Part shown: positions 41,032-49,915 of the stretch, one piece after another
Layout: each line of letters begins with the position of its first letter
Position numbering within the stretch: position 1 is the stretch's first letter
Assembly (NCBI GenBank): GCA_030653545.1
Contig: JAURZE010000024.1
Location: 186,001 to 250,000 of the forward strand
Direction: 5' to 3'
Source: Nitrospira sp.
GTDB lineage: Bacteria > Nitrospirota > Nitrospiria > Nitrospirales > Nitrospiraceae
Length of the DNA stretch: 64,000 nucleotides
Made by a program: the position numbers and the translations under genes
The notes under the pieces: model-generated
Told to the model about the DNA's origin: nothing
Seen by the model: the letters and a program-made list of their open reading frames with translations, nothing else
Databases searched by the model: none

Positions 41032-41059
41032 TCTGCGCGAGGTGCATACCTCGCGCAGA
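41032..41059. terminator. Perfect hairpin between the OmpA and VIT/VWA genes
   Basis: A perfect 12-bp stem (41032-41043 with 41048-41059) with loop GCAT. No T-run follows, so it may attenuate or stabilise the transcript rather than end it. Confidence 0.55.
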
Positions 41060-41102
41060 CTAGCCTTCATCCACCATCCTGACTCACGCAGACGAGGACT
41101 CT

Positions 41103-43214
41103 ATGACCAGACATCTCTTCCTTCGCGCCACGCTCGCCCTCTTCCTCTCGCTGGGTGCCGGCAGCCTGTCGCTGGCACCGGCCTGCGGGAACGAACTGGA
41201 ACAACCGGACCAGACGATCTCCCTGAATGACGTGAAAGGCGGCAGACTGCTCTTCAAAACGAATCAGCCAGGCCGCTTTCTCCCAGCCCCCACCCTCAAG
41301 ACCGACGTCCGCATTTCGGTCACCGGACTCATCGCCCGCGCCACCGTGTCACAAGAATTCCTGAATCCGAGTCTGGAGGAAAACGCCTGGGCAGAAGGGG
41401 TCTATGTCTTCCCGCTGCCAGACCGCGCCGCGGTCGATCATCTCCGCATGAAGATCGGCGAGCGGATCATCGAAGGCCAGATCAAGGAAAAGGCGGAAGC
41501 GAAGAAGGTCTACGAACAGGCGAAGCAGGAAGGGAAGCGCGCCAGTCTCGTCGAACAGGAACGGCCGAACATCTTTACCACCTCTGTGGCCAACATCGGC
41601 CCCGGCGAGCGCGTCACGGTCGAGATCGAGTATCAGGAAACCATCCGCTACGACCAGGGCGCGTTCTCGCTGCGATTCCCCATGGTCGTCGGCCCGCGCT
41701 ATATCCCCGGCACGCCGGTCGTGATGGAAGATCAGCAACCCGGCAACGGCTGGTCGCTGGATACAGATCGCGTGCCGGATGCATCACGAATTACACCGCC
41801 GGTGCAGCATCCGGACTACAATCCAATCAACCCGATCAATCCGGTCAGTCCGATCAATCCACTCAGCTTGAACATCGATCTCGTTCCTGGATTTTCCCTC
41901 GGCAAGCTGGAGTCACCCTATCACCAGATTCTCGCCATCGCCGAACCGGATGGCCGGCAGCACATCACGCTGCGTGAAGACACCGTCCCGGCTGATCGTG
42001 ATTTCGTCCTGACGTGGAACCCAGCCACGGGTCAGGCGCCCACCCTCTCGGTCTTTCGGGAACAGCGCGGCGATGACCAGTATGCGTTCCTGATGGCGAT
42101 GCCCCCGATTGGGTCAGATCGTTCGCCGACAGCCGTGGCCCGCGAAACGATCTTCGTCATCGACACCTCCGGATCCATGTCCGGCACCTCGATTGAGCAG
42201 GCCAAGGCCGCGCTGCTGCTCGCCTTGAATCGCCTGACTACGCAGGATCGCTTCAACGTGATCCAATTCAACAGCGTCACGCATGTGCTGTTTTCCCAGG
42301 CCCAGCCGGTGAAGCCCGAGACCCTGCGCAAAGCCGTACACTATGTCGACAATCTGAAAGCCAACGGCGGAACGGAAATTCTCCCGGCACTGAAGATGGC
42401 CTTGAAAGGCAGCGCCCCGGCCACCCACTTGCGCCAGGTGATCTTTCTGACGGACGGCCAGGTCGGCAATGAAGATGAGCTATTCGAGACTATCCGCACA
42501 CAACTCGGCACGAGCCGCCTCTTCACCATCGGGATCGGCTCGGGGCCGAACAGCCACTTCATGCGGAAGGCGGCAGAGTTCGGACGCGGGACCTTTACCC
42601 ACATCGGCAGCACCAGTGAAGTGAAAGCCCAGATGGATGCAATCTTCCGCAAGCTGGAACGGCCTGCGCTAACGGATCTCCACATCGAGGGACTGGACGG
42701 ACAGATCGAGATGTTTCCCGCGCGTATTCCGGATCTCTACGAGGGCGAGCCGGTGGTCGTTGTCCTCAAAGGCGCTGCGCTTCCGGAATCCGTCACGATC
42801 CAGGGCATGATCGGGTCCGCTCCATGGACGACGTCGATCAGGCTGAAACATCGGGACAGTCGTGAAGGCTTGTCCGTCTACTGGGCGAGGCAGAAGATCG
42901 CCGCCCTCATGGATCAGCAGCGCTACGGCCAGGACGAGGCTGCGACGAAACAGGCGGTGCTCGATGTGGCTCTGCTCCATCATCTCGTCAGCAAGTACAC
43001 GAGCCTGGTCGCCGTGGATGTCACGCCGGTGCGCCCGGCCGACAAGCTGCTCCAGACCCATGCGATGAAAACGAATCTGCCGGACGGGCAGGACTCTCAG
43101 GCGATCTTTGGATTGCCTCAGACGGCCACAAGCGGACAGCTGCAGATTCTGCTGGGCCTCGCCGGGCTATTGGCGGCAGGGTTGATGTGGAGCTCGCGGG
43201 GTCGAGTCGCATGA
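41103..43214 (+). CDS. VIT/VWA-domain sortase target protein
   Basis: A 703-residue secreted protein. After a signal peptide come a VIT domain (about 45-180, VSQEFLNPSLEENAWAEGVYVFPLPDRAAVD), a short repeat tract (NPINPINPVSPINPLSL), and a von Willebrand A domain (about 345-525) with the metal-site motif DTSGSMSG. The C terminus has the sorting signal LPQTA at about 671, a hydrophobic helix and a basic tail (RGRVA). This is the target family of Gram-negative 'class GN' sortases. The gene overlaps that sortase gene by 4 nt, so the two surely act together in anchoring the protein. Confidence 0.93.
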   Translation: MTRHLFLRATLALFLSLGAGSLSLAPACGNELEQPDQTISLNDVKGGRLLFKTNQPGRFLPAPTLKTDVRISVTGLIARATVSQEFLNPSLEENAWAEGVYVFPLPDRAAVDHLRMKIGERIIEGQIKEKAEAKKVYEQAKQEGKRASLVEQERPNIFTTSVANIGPGERVTVEIEYQETIRYDQGAFSLRFPMVVGPRYIPGTPVVMEDQQPGNGWSLDTDRVPDASRITPPVQHPDYNPINPINPVSPINPLSLNIDLVPGFSLGKLESPYHQILAIAEPDGRQHITLREDTVPADRDFVLTWNPATGQAPTLSVFREQRGDDQYAFLMAMPPIGSDRSPTAVARETIFVIDTSGSMSGTSIEQAKAALLLALNRLTTQDRFNVIQFNSVTHVLFSQAQPVKPETLRKAVHYVDNLKANGGTEILPALKMALKGSAPATHLRQVIFLTDGQVGNEDELFETIRTQLGTSRLFTIGIGSGPNSHFMRKAAEFGRGTFTHIGSTSEVKAQMDAIFRKLERPALTDLHIEGLDGQIEMFPARIPDLYEGEPVVVVLKGAALPESVTIQGMIGSAPWTTSIRLKHRDSREGLSVYWARQKIAALMDQQRYGQDEAATKQAVLDVALLHHLVSKYTSLVAVDVTPVRPADKLLQTHAMKTNLPDGQDSQAIFGLPQTATSGQLQILLGLAGLLAAGLMWSSRGRVA

Positions 43215-43816
43215 ATCCGATCCGTCCTACTCCCCGGATGCTGACAACGCTGATGGTGTGCCTCCTCGCTCTCGGAGGTTGGCAGCTCGGGGAAGGATCG
43301 TGGATTTATGCGAAGGCCGGGCTCGCGCAGCATTTGCTGCAGCGGGCCTGGTCCCGCACGCTCGCCGGGGAAACGAATAGCAAACCCTGGCCCTGGGCCG
43401 ACACCTGGCCGGTAGCGCGGCTGCTCGTCCCCTCGCAGCAGATTGATCAAATTGTCCTGGAAGGGGCCTATGGGAGAACGCTGGCCTTCGGCCCGGGCCA
43501 TGTCGAGTCGACACAACCCATCGGCTCAGCAGACAACATCATCCTGACCGGCCATCGCGATACCCATTTCAGATTTTTGAAGCAGCTACAACTGAACGAT
43601 GTGATTGAACTGGACACGACGACCGGCGTCCGCCGGCGCTATCGGGTGAAGACTCTTCGTATCGCAGACTCACGCAACGACTCGATCGGCATCGAGCAAG
43701 ATCAGTCCCAACTTGTGCTGGTGACCTGCTATCCCTTTGAGGCGATTCAAACCGGTGGACCGCTTCGCTATGTGGTCACGGCAACGATGGAAGACCTGCA
43801 CCAGACGGGCTTGTAG
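43211..43816 (+). CDS. Class GN sortase
   Basis: A 201-residue sortase. The start is the ATG at 43211 overlapping the stop of its target gene (ATGA). After a membrane anchor (residues about 11-33) the catalytic triad is visible: His115 in LTGHRDTHF, Cys173 in LVTCYPF and Arg186 in PLRYVV. It should cleave the LPQTA signal of the neighbouring VWA protein and attach it to an unknown envelope acceptor. The rest of the window shows no second target. Confidence 0.93.
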   Translation: MNPIRPTPRMLTTLMVCLLALGGWQLGEGSWIYAKAGLAQHLLQRAWSRTLAGETNSKPWPWADTWPVARLLVPSQQIDQIVLEGAYGRTLAFGPGHVESTQPIGSADNIILTGHRDTHFRFLKQLQLNDVIELDTTTGVRRRYRVKTLRIADSRNDSIGIEQDQSQLVLVTCYPFEAIQTGGPLRYVVTATMEDLHQTGL

Positions 43817-43861
43817 CGGACGCGAGACGAGAACAGAAACGAAGAGAGTAGAAAGAGAAGG

Positions 43862-44064
43862 AAAGATGGAGCCGACGACCCGGATTGAACGGAGCAACCT
43901 GTCATCGGTTCGGCCCTGAAACCTGCCTCACCGATTCCTACAAAGGGGGTCAACCACCTTGTACGATCCCCACGAAGGGGGCGCACCCCCTTCGAATCCT
44001 CCGCAGTTCGCCCGTTCAATGATTTGGAGAGGAAAAGATGGAGCCGACGACCCGGATTGAACGG
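43862..44064. repeat. Duplicated 3' end of tRNA-Thr
   Basis: A 31-nt block at 43862-43892 is repeated exactly at 44034-44064. The second copy is the 3' end (acceptor and T-arm) of the tRNA-Thr gene; the first is a free fragment, and the likeness continues imperfectly for another 10 nt. A GC-rich perfect hairpin (CGAAGGGGG with CCCCCTTCG, 43973-43994) lies between. This is what is left by integration at a tRNA 3' end or by a small duplication. Confidence 0.75.
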
Positions 44065-44114
44065 GCGACCTGCTGTTTACGAAACAGCTGCTCTACCAAC
44101 TGAGCTACGTCGGC
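44039..44114 (-). tRNA. tRNA-Thr (CGT)
   Basis: A full cloverleaf on the minus strand: acceptor GCCGACG (44108-44114) pairs with CGTCGGC (44043-44049), with standard D- and T-arms. The anticodon CGT is at 44079-44081 in loop TTCGTAA. Discriminator T, followed by encoded CCA (44039-44041). Confidence 0.97.
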
Positions 44115-44228
44115 GATCCTGACCTGCGGCGATAGGCTCGGGCATCCTGTACGCTATCCCGCGAGCCCGACGCAATGATAGCGGCGCAACCTGCGGCCTG
44201 TCAACGAAGGAGCGCAGGTCTGTTGTAT

Positions 44229-46280
44229 TTACTGCCCTGGCCCGACCCCCGCCGGCAACGAGGCGGGACTCTCTCCCGGTCCGGGAACTTCTTTCTTGAC
44301 CGGCGCCACCGGCTTCGGATTGTTCCCTTTCGCCATGGGCTGGATCCGAACCAATGCCCCTTGGCCGGGAGCCGGCAAACAGACCGGCTGTTGACTACTC
44401 CCGATCTGCTCACTCGTCATGCGGGCGACTTCGCCGCGGGCGAACGCACAGAGTTCACCCGCCGCCACCGTCCCGTCGCGATCGAGATCGGCCGGTCCCT
44501 GCAGGCCCCGGAGCAGCTGATAGGTAAACAGTCCGTGCCGGCCTGGTTCAAAGGCCTGGGATTCTTGAAGTCCATTATTTCCGATCATCCACATCATTTT
44601 GGCGCTCGCGTCCGTCGCACCAACATCCCACACCGGAGCCGCGCCGGTGGCCGGATCGGCTCCGGCCGCATGTTCCAAAGAGACATCGAACATGAGGATG
44701 GCCCGCTGGATCGGCAGGCGCCCCAGCGCTTCTTGCAAGCGGCGGATGGAATACAGGCGGCCCGTCGACGCGGTCGTGCCGTCGTACGGCACCAGCGACA
44801 CCGCGCCGGTGACCCCGTCGACCAGTGCCCGTCCGGCGACATAGACATACACCACCGTACTGGGATCGACACGCTTCGGCAGCCATTCATCGAACGTCTC
44901 GGCCAGATCCTGTTTGAGCCCGTGCCCGTCGGTCAACACCCGCACGCGGTCGGCCGGCAGCCCTGCGATGGATTGCAGGTAGGCGGCCATGACCTCGGCA
45001 TCCCGGGCCGCAAATTTCACGGACGGCACCTGGGCCTCGCGGAAGCGGCCCACGCCGACTGCCACGACGACCGCTTTCTGCTGCTTGAGCGACGCCGTTC
45101 CCTTCGGCGGCTGATCGACGTCCATCGCCGCCTGAGTTCCGTCTGCCGGACTCGGCTTGATCAGGATGGTGAATTTCTTGACCGGCGGGATCTGGGCCAG
45201 GGGCGAGACGGATCGAAGTCCGAACAGCAATTCCCCACGCAGTGGTTCTTTCGCGCTGGTCATCGGTTTCGTCACGGTCACACGCTTGATTTCTCCCGGC
45301 AGGACATCGCCGACGGCCATGGTCGACGGAAGCTGGGCGGTCAGGACTCCGGTCCCTTCCACCAGGACCTCGACACCTTGGGCCTCGGTACGCCCTTCAT
45401 TCTTCACTTCCACATCAACGGTCAGCGGCTCATCCGGCTGAAGAATGTGATCCCGGTTGTCATCCCGCAGGATGACCCGGAACGTGAGCATCGCCGAGGC
45501 CTCCCCCGCTTGATTCGACGGGATTGCGGCAGCGCTCTGGACAACCGGCAGCCTCTCACGGGATGCCTGCGCCGACGGCTCCACCGGCCGGGCAGACACA
45601 GCCGCGACATCGGATACGGTAGCGAGCGGCGTGGCGGAAACCGATGCGAGGGCCGGCCCGCGGCTCGGTTTGGCTCCGGCATATTCACGAATCTTGATCG
45701 AGTCGCTGATCTGTTTCGCTGCACCTTCGGCCACCAGATCGATCGCTTCTTTCACGACGGATTCCAGCCCGGTCACGTCGCACGACGTTTCCTGCACCTC
45801 GACCTCGCCGAGACCGGAACTTTGGAGCTTCTTCGTCCACAACGTCGAGCCATCGCCGGCCAGATACGCGACGTCGAGGCCGACGGTGACGGTGACCGGA
45901 TAGGATTTCTTGATACGCCGGGGAATCGCCAGATCGATCTGCTTCAAGCCGACGGCCGCCTCAATGACGCCGTCTGACGATACGGCTTGATCCGTCACCA
46001 CATGCTGAAATACCCGGCCCATCTTTTGTTGGAGCGCAGCCACTAAGGGACTGCCGATAGGCACTGTGGCTGCCGCTCCGCAGGCGTTTTGGTAGGTAAT
46101 GGTCGACGTGGCCATCGAAGGGGGCACCCGCAAAACCGGCGAGAGCGCGATGGGGGCGATCCCCGCCAAGCCGTCGGCTCGTTTGAACCAGGAGCAGGCC
46201 GTCCCCGTGGTCAGCGCAATCCCCATGAGCAGGAGCCCGATGGAAGCACGGAACCAACCCGTCTGATGTCGTCGTAGCAT
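44229..46280 (-). CDS. Caspase-fold lipoprotein with both catalytic residues replaced
   Basis: A 683-residue protein. The N terminus is a lipoprotein-type signal (GIALTTGTACSW). A first domain (about 50-210) of unknown type is followed by a proline/alanine linker, a beta-sandwich domain (about 270-390, NRDHILQPDEPLTVDVEVKNEGRTEAQG), and a caspase-like (C14) domain (about 420-600, KAVVVAVGVGRFREAQVPSVKFAARDAEVM). In caspases the catalytic His lies in a GHG turn and the Cys in DACHS; here the His place holds R484 (VYVAGRAL) and the Cys place S534 (FDVSLEH). So it is probably a non-catalytic pseudo-caspase. The start at 46280 is the ATG after a GTG at 46295. Confidence 0.8.
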   Translation of the reverse strand: MLRRHQTGWFRASIGLLLMGIALTTGTACSWFKRADGLAGIAPIALSPVLRVPPSMATSTITYQNACGAAATVPIGSPLVAALQQKMGRVFQHVVTDQAVSSDGVIEAAVGLKQIDLAIPRRIKKSYPVTVTVGLDVAYLAGDGSTLWTKKLQSSGLGEVEVQETSCDVTGLESVVKEAIDLVAEGAAKQISDSIKIREYAGAKPSRGPALASVSATPLATVSDVAAVSARPVEPSAQASRERLPVVQSAAAIPSNQAGEASAMLTFRVILRDDNRDHILQPDEPLTVDVEVKNEGRTEAQGVEVLVEGTGVLTAQLPSTMAVGDVLPGEIKRVTVTKPMTSAKEPLRGELLFGLRSVSPLAQIPPVKKFTILIKPSPADGTQAAMDVDQPPKGTASLKQQKAVVVAVGVGRFREAQVPSVKFAARDAEVMAAYLQSIAGLPADRVRVLTDGHGLKQDLAETFDEWLPKRVDPSTVVYVYVAGRALVDGVTGAVSLVPYDGTTASTGRLYSIRRLQEALGRLPIQRAILMFDVSLEHAAGADPATGAAPVWDVGATDASAKMMWMIGNNGLQESQAFEPGRHGLFTYQLLRGLQGPADLDRDGTVAAGELCAFARGEVARMTSEQIGSSQQPVCLPAPGQGALVRIQPMAKGNNPKPVAPVKKEVPGPGESPASLPAGVGPGQ

Positions 46281-46377
46281 CACTCGTTGCACCACTGTTT
46301 TATACAGAAATCGCAGGACCGTTCACAACTCAGATCACAAATTGACAGCTATTCCGTCCTCGGCTAAGGTCCCGCCC

Positions 46378-47271
46378 ATGCCTGATCAACCGCAAGAGGT
46401 CCCCGCGATCCAAGCATCGGCCCCCTGGGAATCCGGGCTGCGCTTGATTCGATTCTACAATCAAACCGGCACCGCCCTCTTATTGCTGCCGACCTGTTGG
46501 GCGCTGGCCCTGGCAGAGCGTGGATTTCCATCGCCCAGGCTGCTCGCGATTTTTGTCGCCGGATCGTTTCTGATGCGCAGCGCCGGTGTCGTGCTGAACG
46601 ATGTTGCCGATCAATCGTTCGATCGCCGAGTCGCGAGAACGAAAACCCGCCCGCTGGCCTCAGGAGAATTGACGAGACGGCAGGCCTTCGTCGTCCTCGC
46701 GATGCTCCTCTTCCCCGCGGCCGGTCTCTTGTGGCTGCTCAATCCGCTCACCCTGTGGCTCTCACCGACGGCCCTGCTCTTGGCCGCGCTGTACCCGTTT
46801 TCAAAGCGCGTCCTGCATATTCCTCAGGCGATGCTCGGCCTGGCGTTCGGCTGGGGCACGATCATGGCCTGGGCAGCCGCCAGAGGAACGCTTGAACCGA
46901 CTGCGTGGACTGTCTTTGCCGCCACCATCGTCTGGGCGATCGCCTACGACACTATTTATGCCATTCAAGATCTGGAGGATGACCGGCGCATCGGCGTGAA
47001 ATCGTCCGCGCTCTTCTTTGGCTCATCTCTCTGGCTCGCGGTCGGTCTGATGCTGGGCGTGATGCTGGTGCTCTTAATCGCAGCAGGCCTGCAGACCGGA
47101 ATCGGCTGGCCCTACTTTCTGATGCTGGGCGCTGTGAGTGTATTTTTTGCGATGCAGACCAGAATCCTGCGCGGGGCGGTAACCCCGTCGCAGGCATTCC
47201 GAATGTTTCAGGCTCACGTGTGGGTCGGACTGGCGATCTTCGCCGGGCTGATCGCCGGATTCATCTGGTAA
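46378..47271 (+). CDS. ubiA: UbiA-type prenyltransferase
   Basis: A 297-residue integral membrane protein with both aspartate-rich motifs of UbiA enzymes: NDVADQSFDRRVARTKTRPLASGEL (first) and YAIQDLEDDRRIGVKSSAL (second), which hold Mg-diphosphate. It is of the 4-hydroxybenzoate polyprenyltransferase type and should prenylate an aromatic acid in quinone synthesis. The ATG at 46378 has AAGG before it and is preferred to the TTG at 46342. It converges on the respiratory operon, where a quinone would be used. The quinone made is not determined (menaquinone-type organisms also carry UbiA homologues). Confidence 0.87.
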   Translation: MPDQPQEVPAIQASAPWESGLRLIRFYNQTGTALLLLPTCWALALAERGFPSPRLLAIFVAGSFLMRSAGVVLNDVADQSFDRRVARTKTRPLASGELTRRQAFVVLAMLLFPAAGLLWLLNPLTLWLSPTALLLAALYPFSKRVLHIPQAMLGLAFGWGTIMAWAAARGTLEPTAWTVFAATIVWAIAYDTIYAIQDLEDDRRIGVKSSALFFGSSLWLAVGLMLGVMLVLLIAAGLQTGIGWPYFLMLGAVSVFFAMQTRILRGAVTPSQAFRMFQAHVWVGLAIFAGLIAGFIW

Positions 47272-47278
47272 GCGCGGC

Positions 47279-48298
47279 TCAGCTCGCTGGCTTCTCTGCG
47301 ACCAGTTCTTCTGCTTTGGGCGCGCGCATCGTGTTCAAGTACATGCTCACCGCTTTGGCATCTGCGTCGCTGAGGCCCAGAGCCGGCATCCTGGTTTCGG
47401 CCTTCATGGCCTGCGGGTTCTTCAACCAGCGATACACCCAGGTCGAATTGAGCCGGAAGCCCGCGCGGTCCAGAGCCGGACCCACTTTGCCGCCTTCGCC
47501 CGCCAAGCTGTGGCAACCGTTGCACCCGTACTTATTCTGATAGAGGCGCTTGCCCAGTTCGGCCTGCTGCGCTGCTTGCTCAGGGGTCATCGTCATGTCC
47601 GGGCGCGTGATATTCAGGCCTTTGCCTGGGCGAGTCCCGAAATTATTGAGCATAGCCTGCGCAGTATCGAGCGCCTTCTTGGCGACAACCATCGCGGTCT
47701 GCTCTTTCGCATAGGACGCTTCATCCACTTCCACGTCCTTCTTTGTAGCTTCGCTCTTTTTCTCGGCTTCCTCGCTGGCCTTCTTTTCAGCCGCTTCATA
47801 GGCCTGCTTGGACTGATCGAAACTGTCCTGGGCCGTCTTCAGCACATCGGTCAATTCTTTCTTGCGCTCTTCAACCTTGAACTCCAGCTTCATCCCGTGC
47901 AGCGTCCGCACATACCCGACGATCGCCCATATTTCATCCTCGGACAATGTGTACTTGAAGGTGGGCATCGTCGGCACGGCGAAGTCGTCGTCGCCGATCT
48001 TATCTCCACCCGGGCTGGTGTCCTTCATGTCGCGGGAGATCGTATTGAAAATATCCTCGTCTTTGAAGGTGCTCATTTCTGATTTATTCGAAAGATCTTT
48101 CGGCTTGGGATCCGGCATAGATGACCAGTTGAAGCCTTCGTTCTGCCGCCCGCTCTCGCCGTGACAATGCATGCAGTAGTGGGTATAGAGTTCATGCCCC
48201 TTCTTCTGCTGCTCACTGGCACATCCGCCTGCGGTCATGGCCCAGATTCCAATCAGGCCGGCGACCGCGCCTATGACTTGTAGCCTTGCCGCCTTCAT
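47279..48298 (-). CDS. Diheme cytochrome c lipoprotein with a coiled-coil insert
   Basis: A 339-residue protein. A lipoprotein signal (AMTAGGC) leads to a first heme site CMHCH near residue 43-47 and a second, CNGCH, near residue 264. Between them lies a charged helical segment of about 90 residues (ELTDVLKTAQDSFDQSKQAYEAAEKKASEEAEKKSE) predicted to form a coiled coil, so the two c domains sit on a long arm. The true start is the ATG at 48298, which overlaps the stop of the upstream gene (ATGA); the frame is open far upstream but without family content. Last gene of the operon. Confidence 0.85.
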   Translation of the reverse strand: MKAARLQVIGAVAGLIGIWAMTAGGCASEQQKKGHELYTHYCMHCHGESGRQNEGFNWSSMPDPKPKDLSNKSEMSTFKDEDIFNTISRDMKDTSPGGDKIGDDDFAVPTMPTFKYTLSEDEIWAIVGYVRTLHGMKLEFKVEERKKELTDVLKTAQDSFDQSKQAYEAAEKKASEEAEKKSEATKKDVEVDEASYAKEQTAMVVAKKALDTAQAMLNNFGTRPGKGLNITRPDMTMTPEQAAQQAELGKRLYQNKYGCNGCHSLAGEGGKVGPALDRAGFRLNSTWVYRWLKNPQAMKAETRMPALGLSDADAKAVSMYLNTMRAPKAEELVAEKPAS

Positions 48299-49134
48299 GC
48301 TGCCTGTCCTTTCTTCAATTTTCTGATCAGGACAAACTGGAACCCCAGCGCCAGGGCCGCCGCGAAGGCCGCATAGTAGTAGCCGGAGTAATCCGGCGGC
48401 GCTTCTGCACGGAAATACCACCAGGAAGACACGGCCTTCTGAGAGCCCTTTTCGACCAGGTCGCCTGATCCGTCTTTCCGTCCATCCCAGACCGCGAATG
48501 CGATATTGATAAATCCGCCTAGAGCAAGCTGGGTATCTTCGGCCGAATGCTCGGTGGCCAACGGCCTCGTGAAGACCACTTTCCAGGTCCCGTTCGAGAA
48601 CGCTCCGGTGGCTTTCACGTCTTGATGTGTTTGGACCTTCAGCGTCCCAAATCCCTGGGCGTTCATATCCACGCCCTTCTTGTCCTTGTTCTTCCAATAC
48701 CAAATGTTGACCGGGCCGCCTTCGACTTGCGCCATCGGCTGACCATGGGCGAAGTGGGCCTTTTTGTCGCCGACCATAAATTCGATCGCGGCGGCATCAT
48801 CAGGGTCCTCCGTCGGATCGGCATATTCCAACAAGATCGCCACTTGCGTGCCGTCATGCAGCGCCCGCACGGAGAGATCCTTGACGGTGGTTTCCAGGAT
48901 ACGGTTTGGCCAGTGCACTTGCGGGGACATCGGGAATTTCGCCGGTTTGGCCGTACTCCAGATAGCCGCATTGGGATCGTCAACGGGAAGGGTGCCCTTG
49001 ACCATCGGAGCGCTCACGGACACGCTCTCGCTTTCCTGCGCCAAGCTTGGAGCCGCTCCGGACAGAATAAGAGCCGTCGCTGCGACCGCTCCAACTCCGC
49101 TCACCCATTGTCTGATCTGATTCGCCGGTTTCAT
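48295..49134 (-). CDS. NXR-gamma-like heme-b protein (ethylbenzene dehydrogenase-type)
   Basis: A 279-residue protein. A signal peptide (to about 32) is followed by the domain of the heme-b subunit of type II DMSO-reductase enzymes (EB_dh/NarI-independent gamma subunit), with KDLSVRALHDGTQVAILLEYADPTED, AIEFMVGD and NIWYWKN. One C-terminal membrane helix (YYYAAFAAALALGFQFVLIR) anchors it. In Nitrospira similar proteins are candidate gamma subunits (NxrC) of nitrite oxidoreductase, which carry electrons from NXR to the chain. Placed among complex-III-like genes, it could instead be a subunit of this complex. Confidence 0.75.
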   Translation of the reverse strand: MKPANQIRQWVSGVGAVAATALILSGAAPSLAQESESVSVSAPMVKGTLPVDDPNAAIWSTAKPAKFPMSPQVHWPNRILETTVKDLSVRALHDGTQVAILLEYADPTEDPDDAAAIEFMVGDKKAHFAHGQPMAQVEGGPVNIWYWKNKDKKGVDMNAQGFGTLKVQTHQDVKATGAFSNGTWKVVFTRPLATEHSAEDTQLALGGFINIAFAVWDGRKDGSGDLVEKGSQKAVSSWWYFRAEAPPDYSGYYYAAFAAALALGFQFVLIRKLKKGQAA

Positions 49135-49186
49135 ACGGGCCTCGTATTCGATTCACAGAAGGACAACGACCGATCGTCGCCTCGCA

Positions 49187-49906
49187 TTATTCCCACGTTC
49201 TCGGTGATTGATGGGCGCCATCGTACTCACCCATGATGATCTTCCAGATCCACTCATCCGGCAACTCCACTTCCCAGCGTGGCATCGCCGACTTCCAGGG
49301 CATGCCCTCGATCGGGAGGCCGACGCCCCCCTTCTTGATCCGCCAGAACAGATAGCTTTCCTGCAACATGGCGATCGTTGTGGGATCGGAGAAATTGGCG
49401 GGGGGGGGATTGAAGCCTCGGGCTGCGGGCCCTTTGCCGTCAAACTTGCCGCCGTGGCAGGGAGAACAGAACGCGGCGTAGAAACCTTTTCCCTGCATAA
49501 TATTTTCCGGCGATTTCGCAACCGGATTCGACAGACCCGTATATTCTCCTGGAGGAGCGGGATGGATCGTCCGGTTTTCAGCGGGCGGGGCGTCGCTCGT
49601 GGCCGTACTGCCGTAGGTCTGCCAACCGACCAGCAACGGGAAGAGAATCAAGAATCCGTAACGGGCCGCGCTCATCGCGCCGATGTTCTCGCCTGTCAAA
49701 AAGTTCAGAATCGGAGCGAAGAAGGCATCCTTCGACTCACGGCTCAATGTCTTAAATACGACGATCCCGGTCGTCGTGAGCATCAGATACAGAAAAATCA
49801 GGCTGGACGGCAAGGGTGCGGATCCTGGAAGATTCGGGACCACAAACTTTAAAAACGCATACATCGCGAGAATCAGAAGCACTGGCTTTGCGAGGGAGCC
49901 GCCCAT
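49187..49906 (-). CDS. Membrane-anchored monoheme cytochrome c
   Basis: A 239-residue protein with three N-terminal membrane helices (within residues 5-100) and a C-terminal cytochrome c domain: CSPCH near residue 146 and a likely axial Met in GMPWKSAMPRWE. A run of nine C (49400-49408 on the plus strand as G) encodes the PPP in FNPPPANF. It probably shuttles electrons within the complex. Spaced 9 nt from the next c-type gene. Confidence 0.82.
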   Translation of the reverse strand: MGGSLAKPVLLILAMYAFLKFVVPNLPGSAPLPSSLIFLYLMLTTTGIVVFKTLSRESKDAFFAPILNFLTGENIGAMSAARYGFLILFPLLVGWQTYGSTATSDAPPAENRTIHPAPPGEYTGLSNPVAKSPENIMQGKGFYAAFCSPCHGGKFDGKGPAARGFNPPPANFSDPTTIAMLQESYLFWRIKKGGVGLPIEGMPWKSAMPRWEVELPDEWIWKIIMGEYDGAHQSPRTWE

Positions 49907-49915
49907 ATCCCCTCC

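Noticed and set aside
43973-43994. Intrinsic terminator for the sortase gene
   Set aside because: The stem is perfect but no T-run follows on either strand and it lies 150 nt past the stop codon, so it is mentioned only as a hairpin.
44175-45977. A 600-codon open frame on the plus strand, antisense to the caspase-fold gene
   Set aside because: It lies wholly within the minus-strand gene, has no family motif, and its composition (rich in R, H, G, D) is that of an antisense frame in GC-rich DNA.
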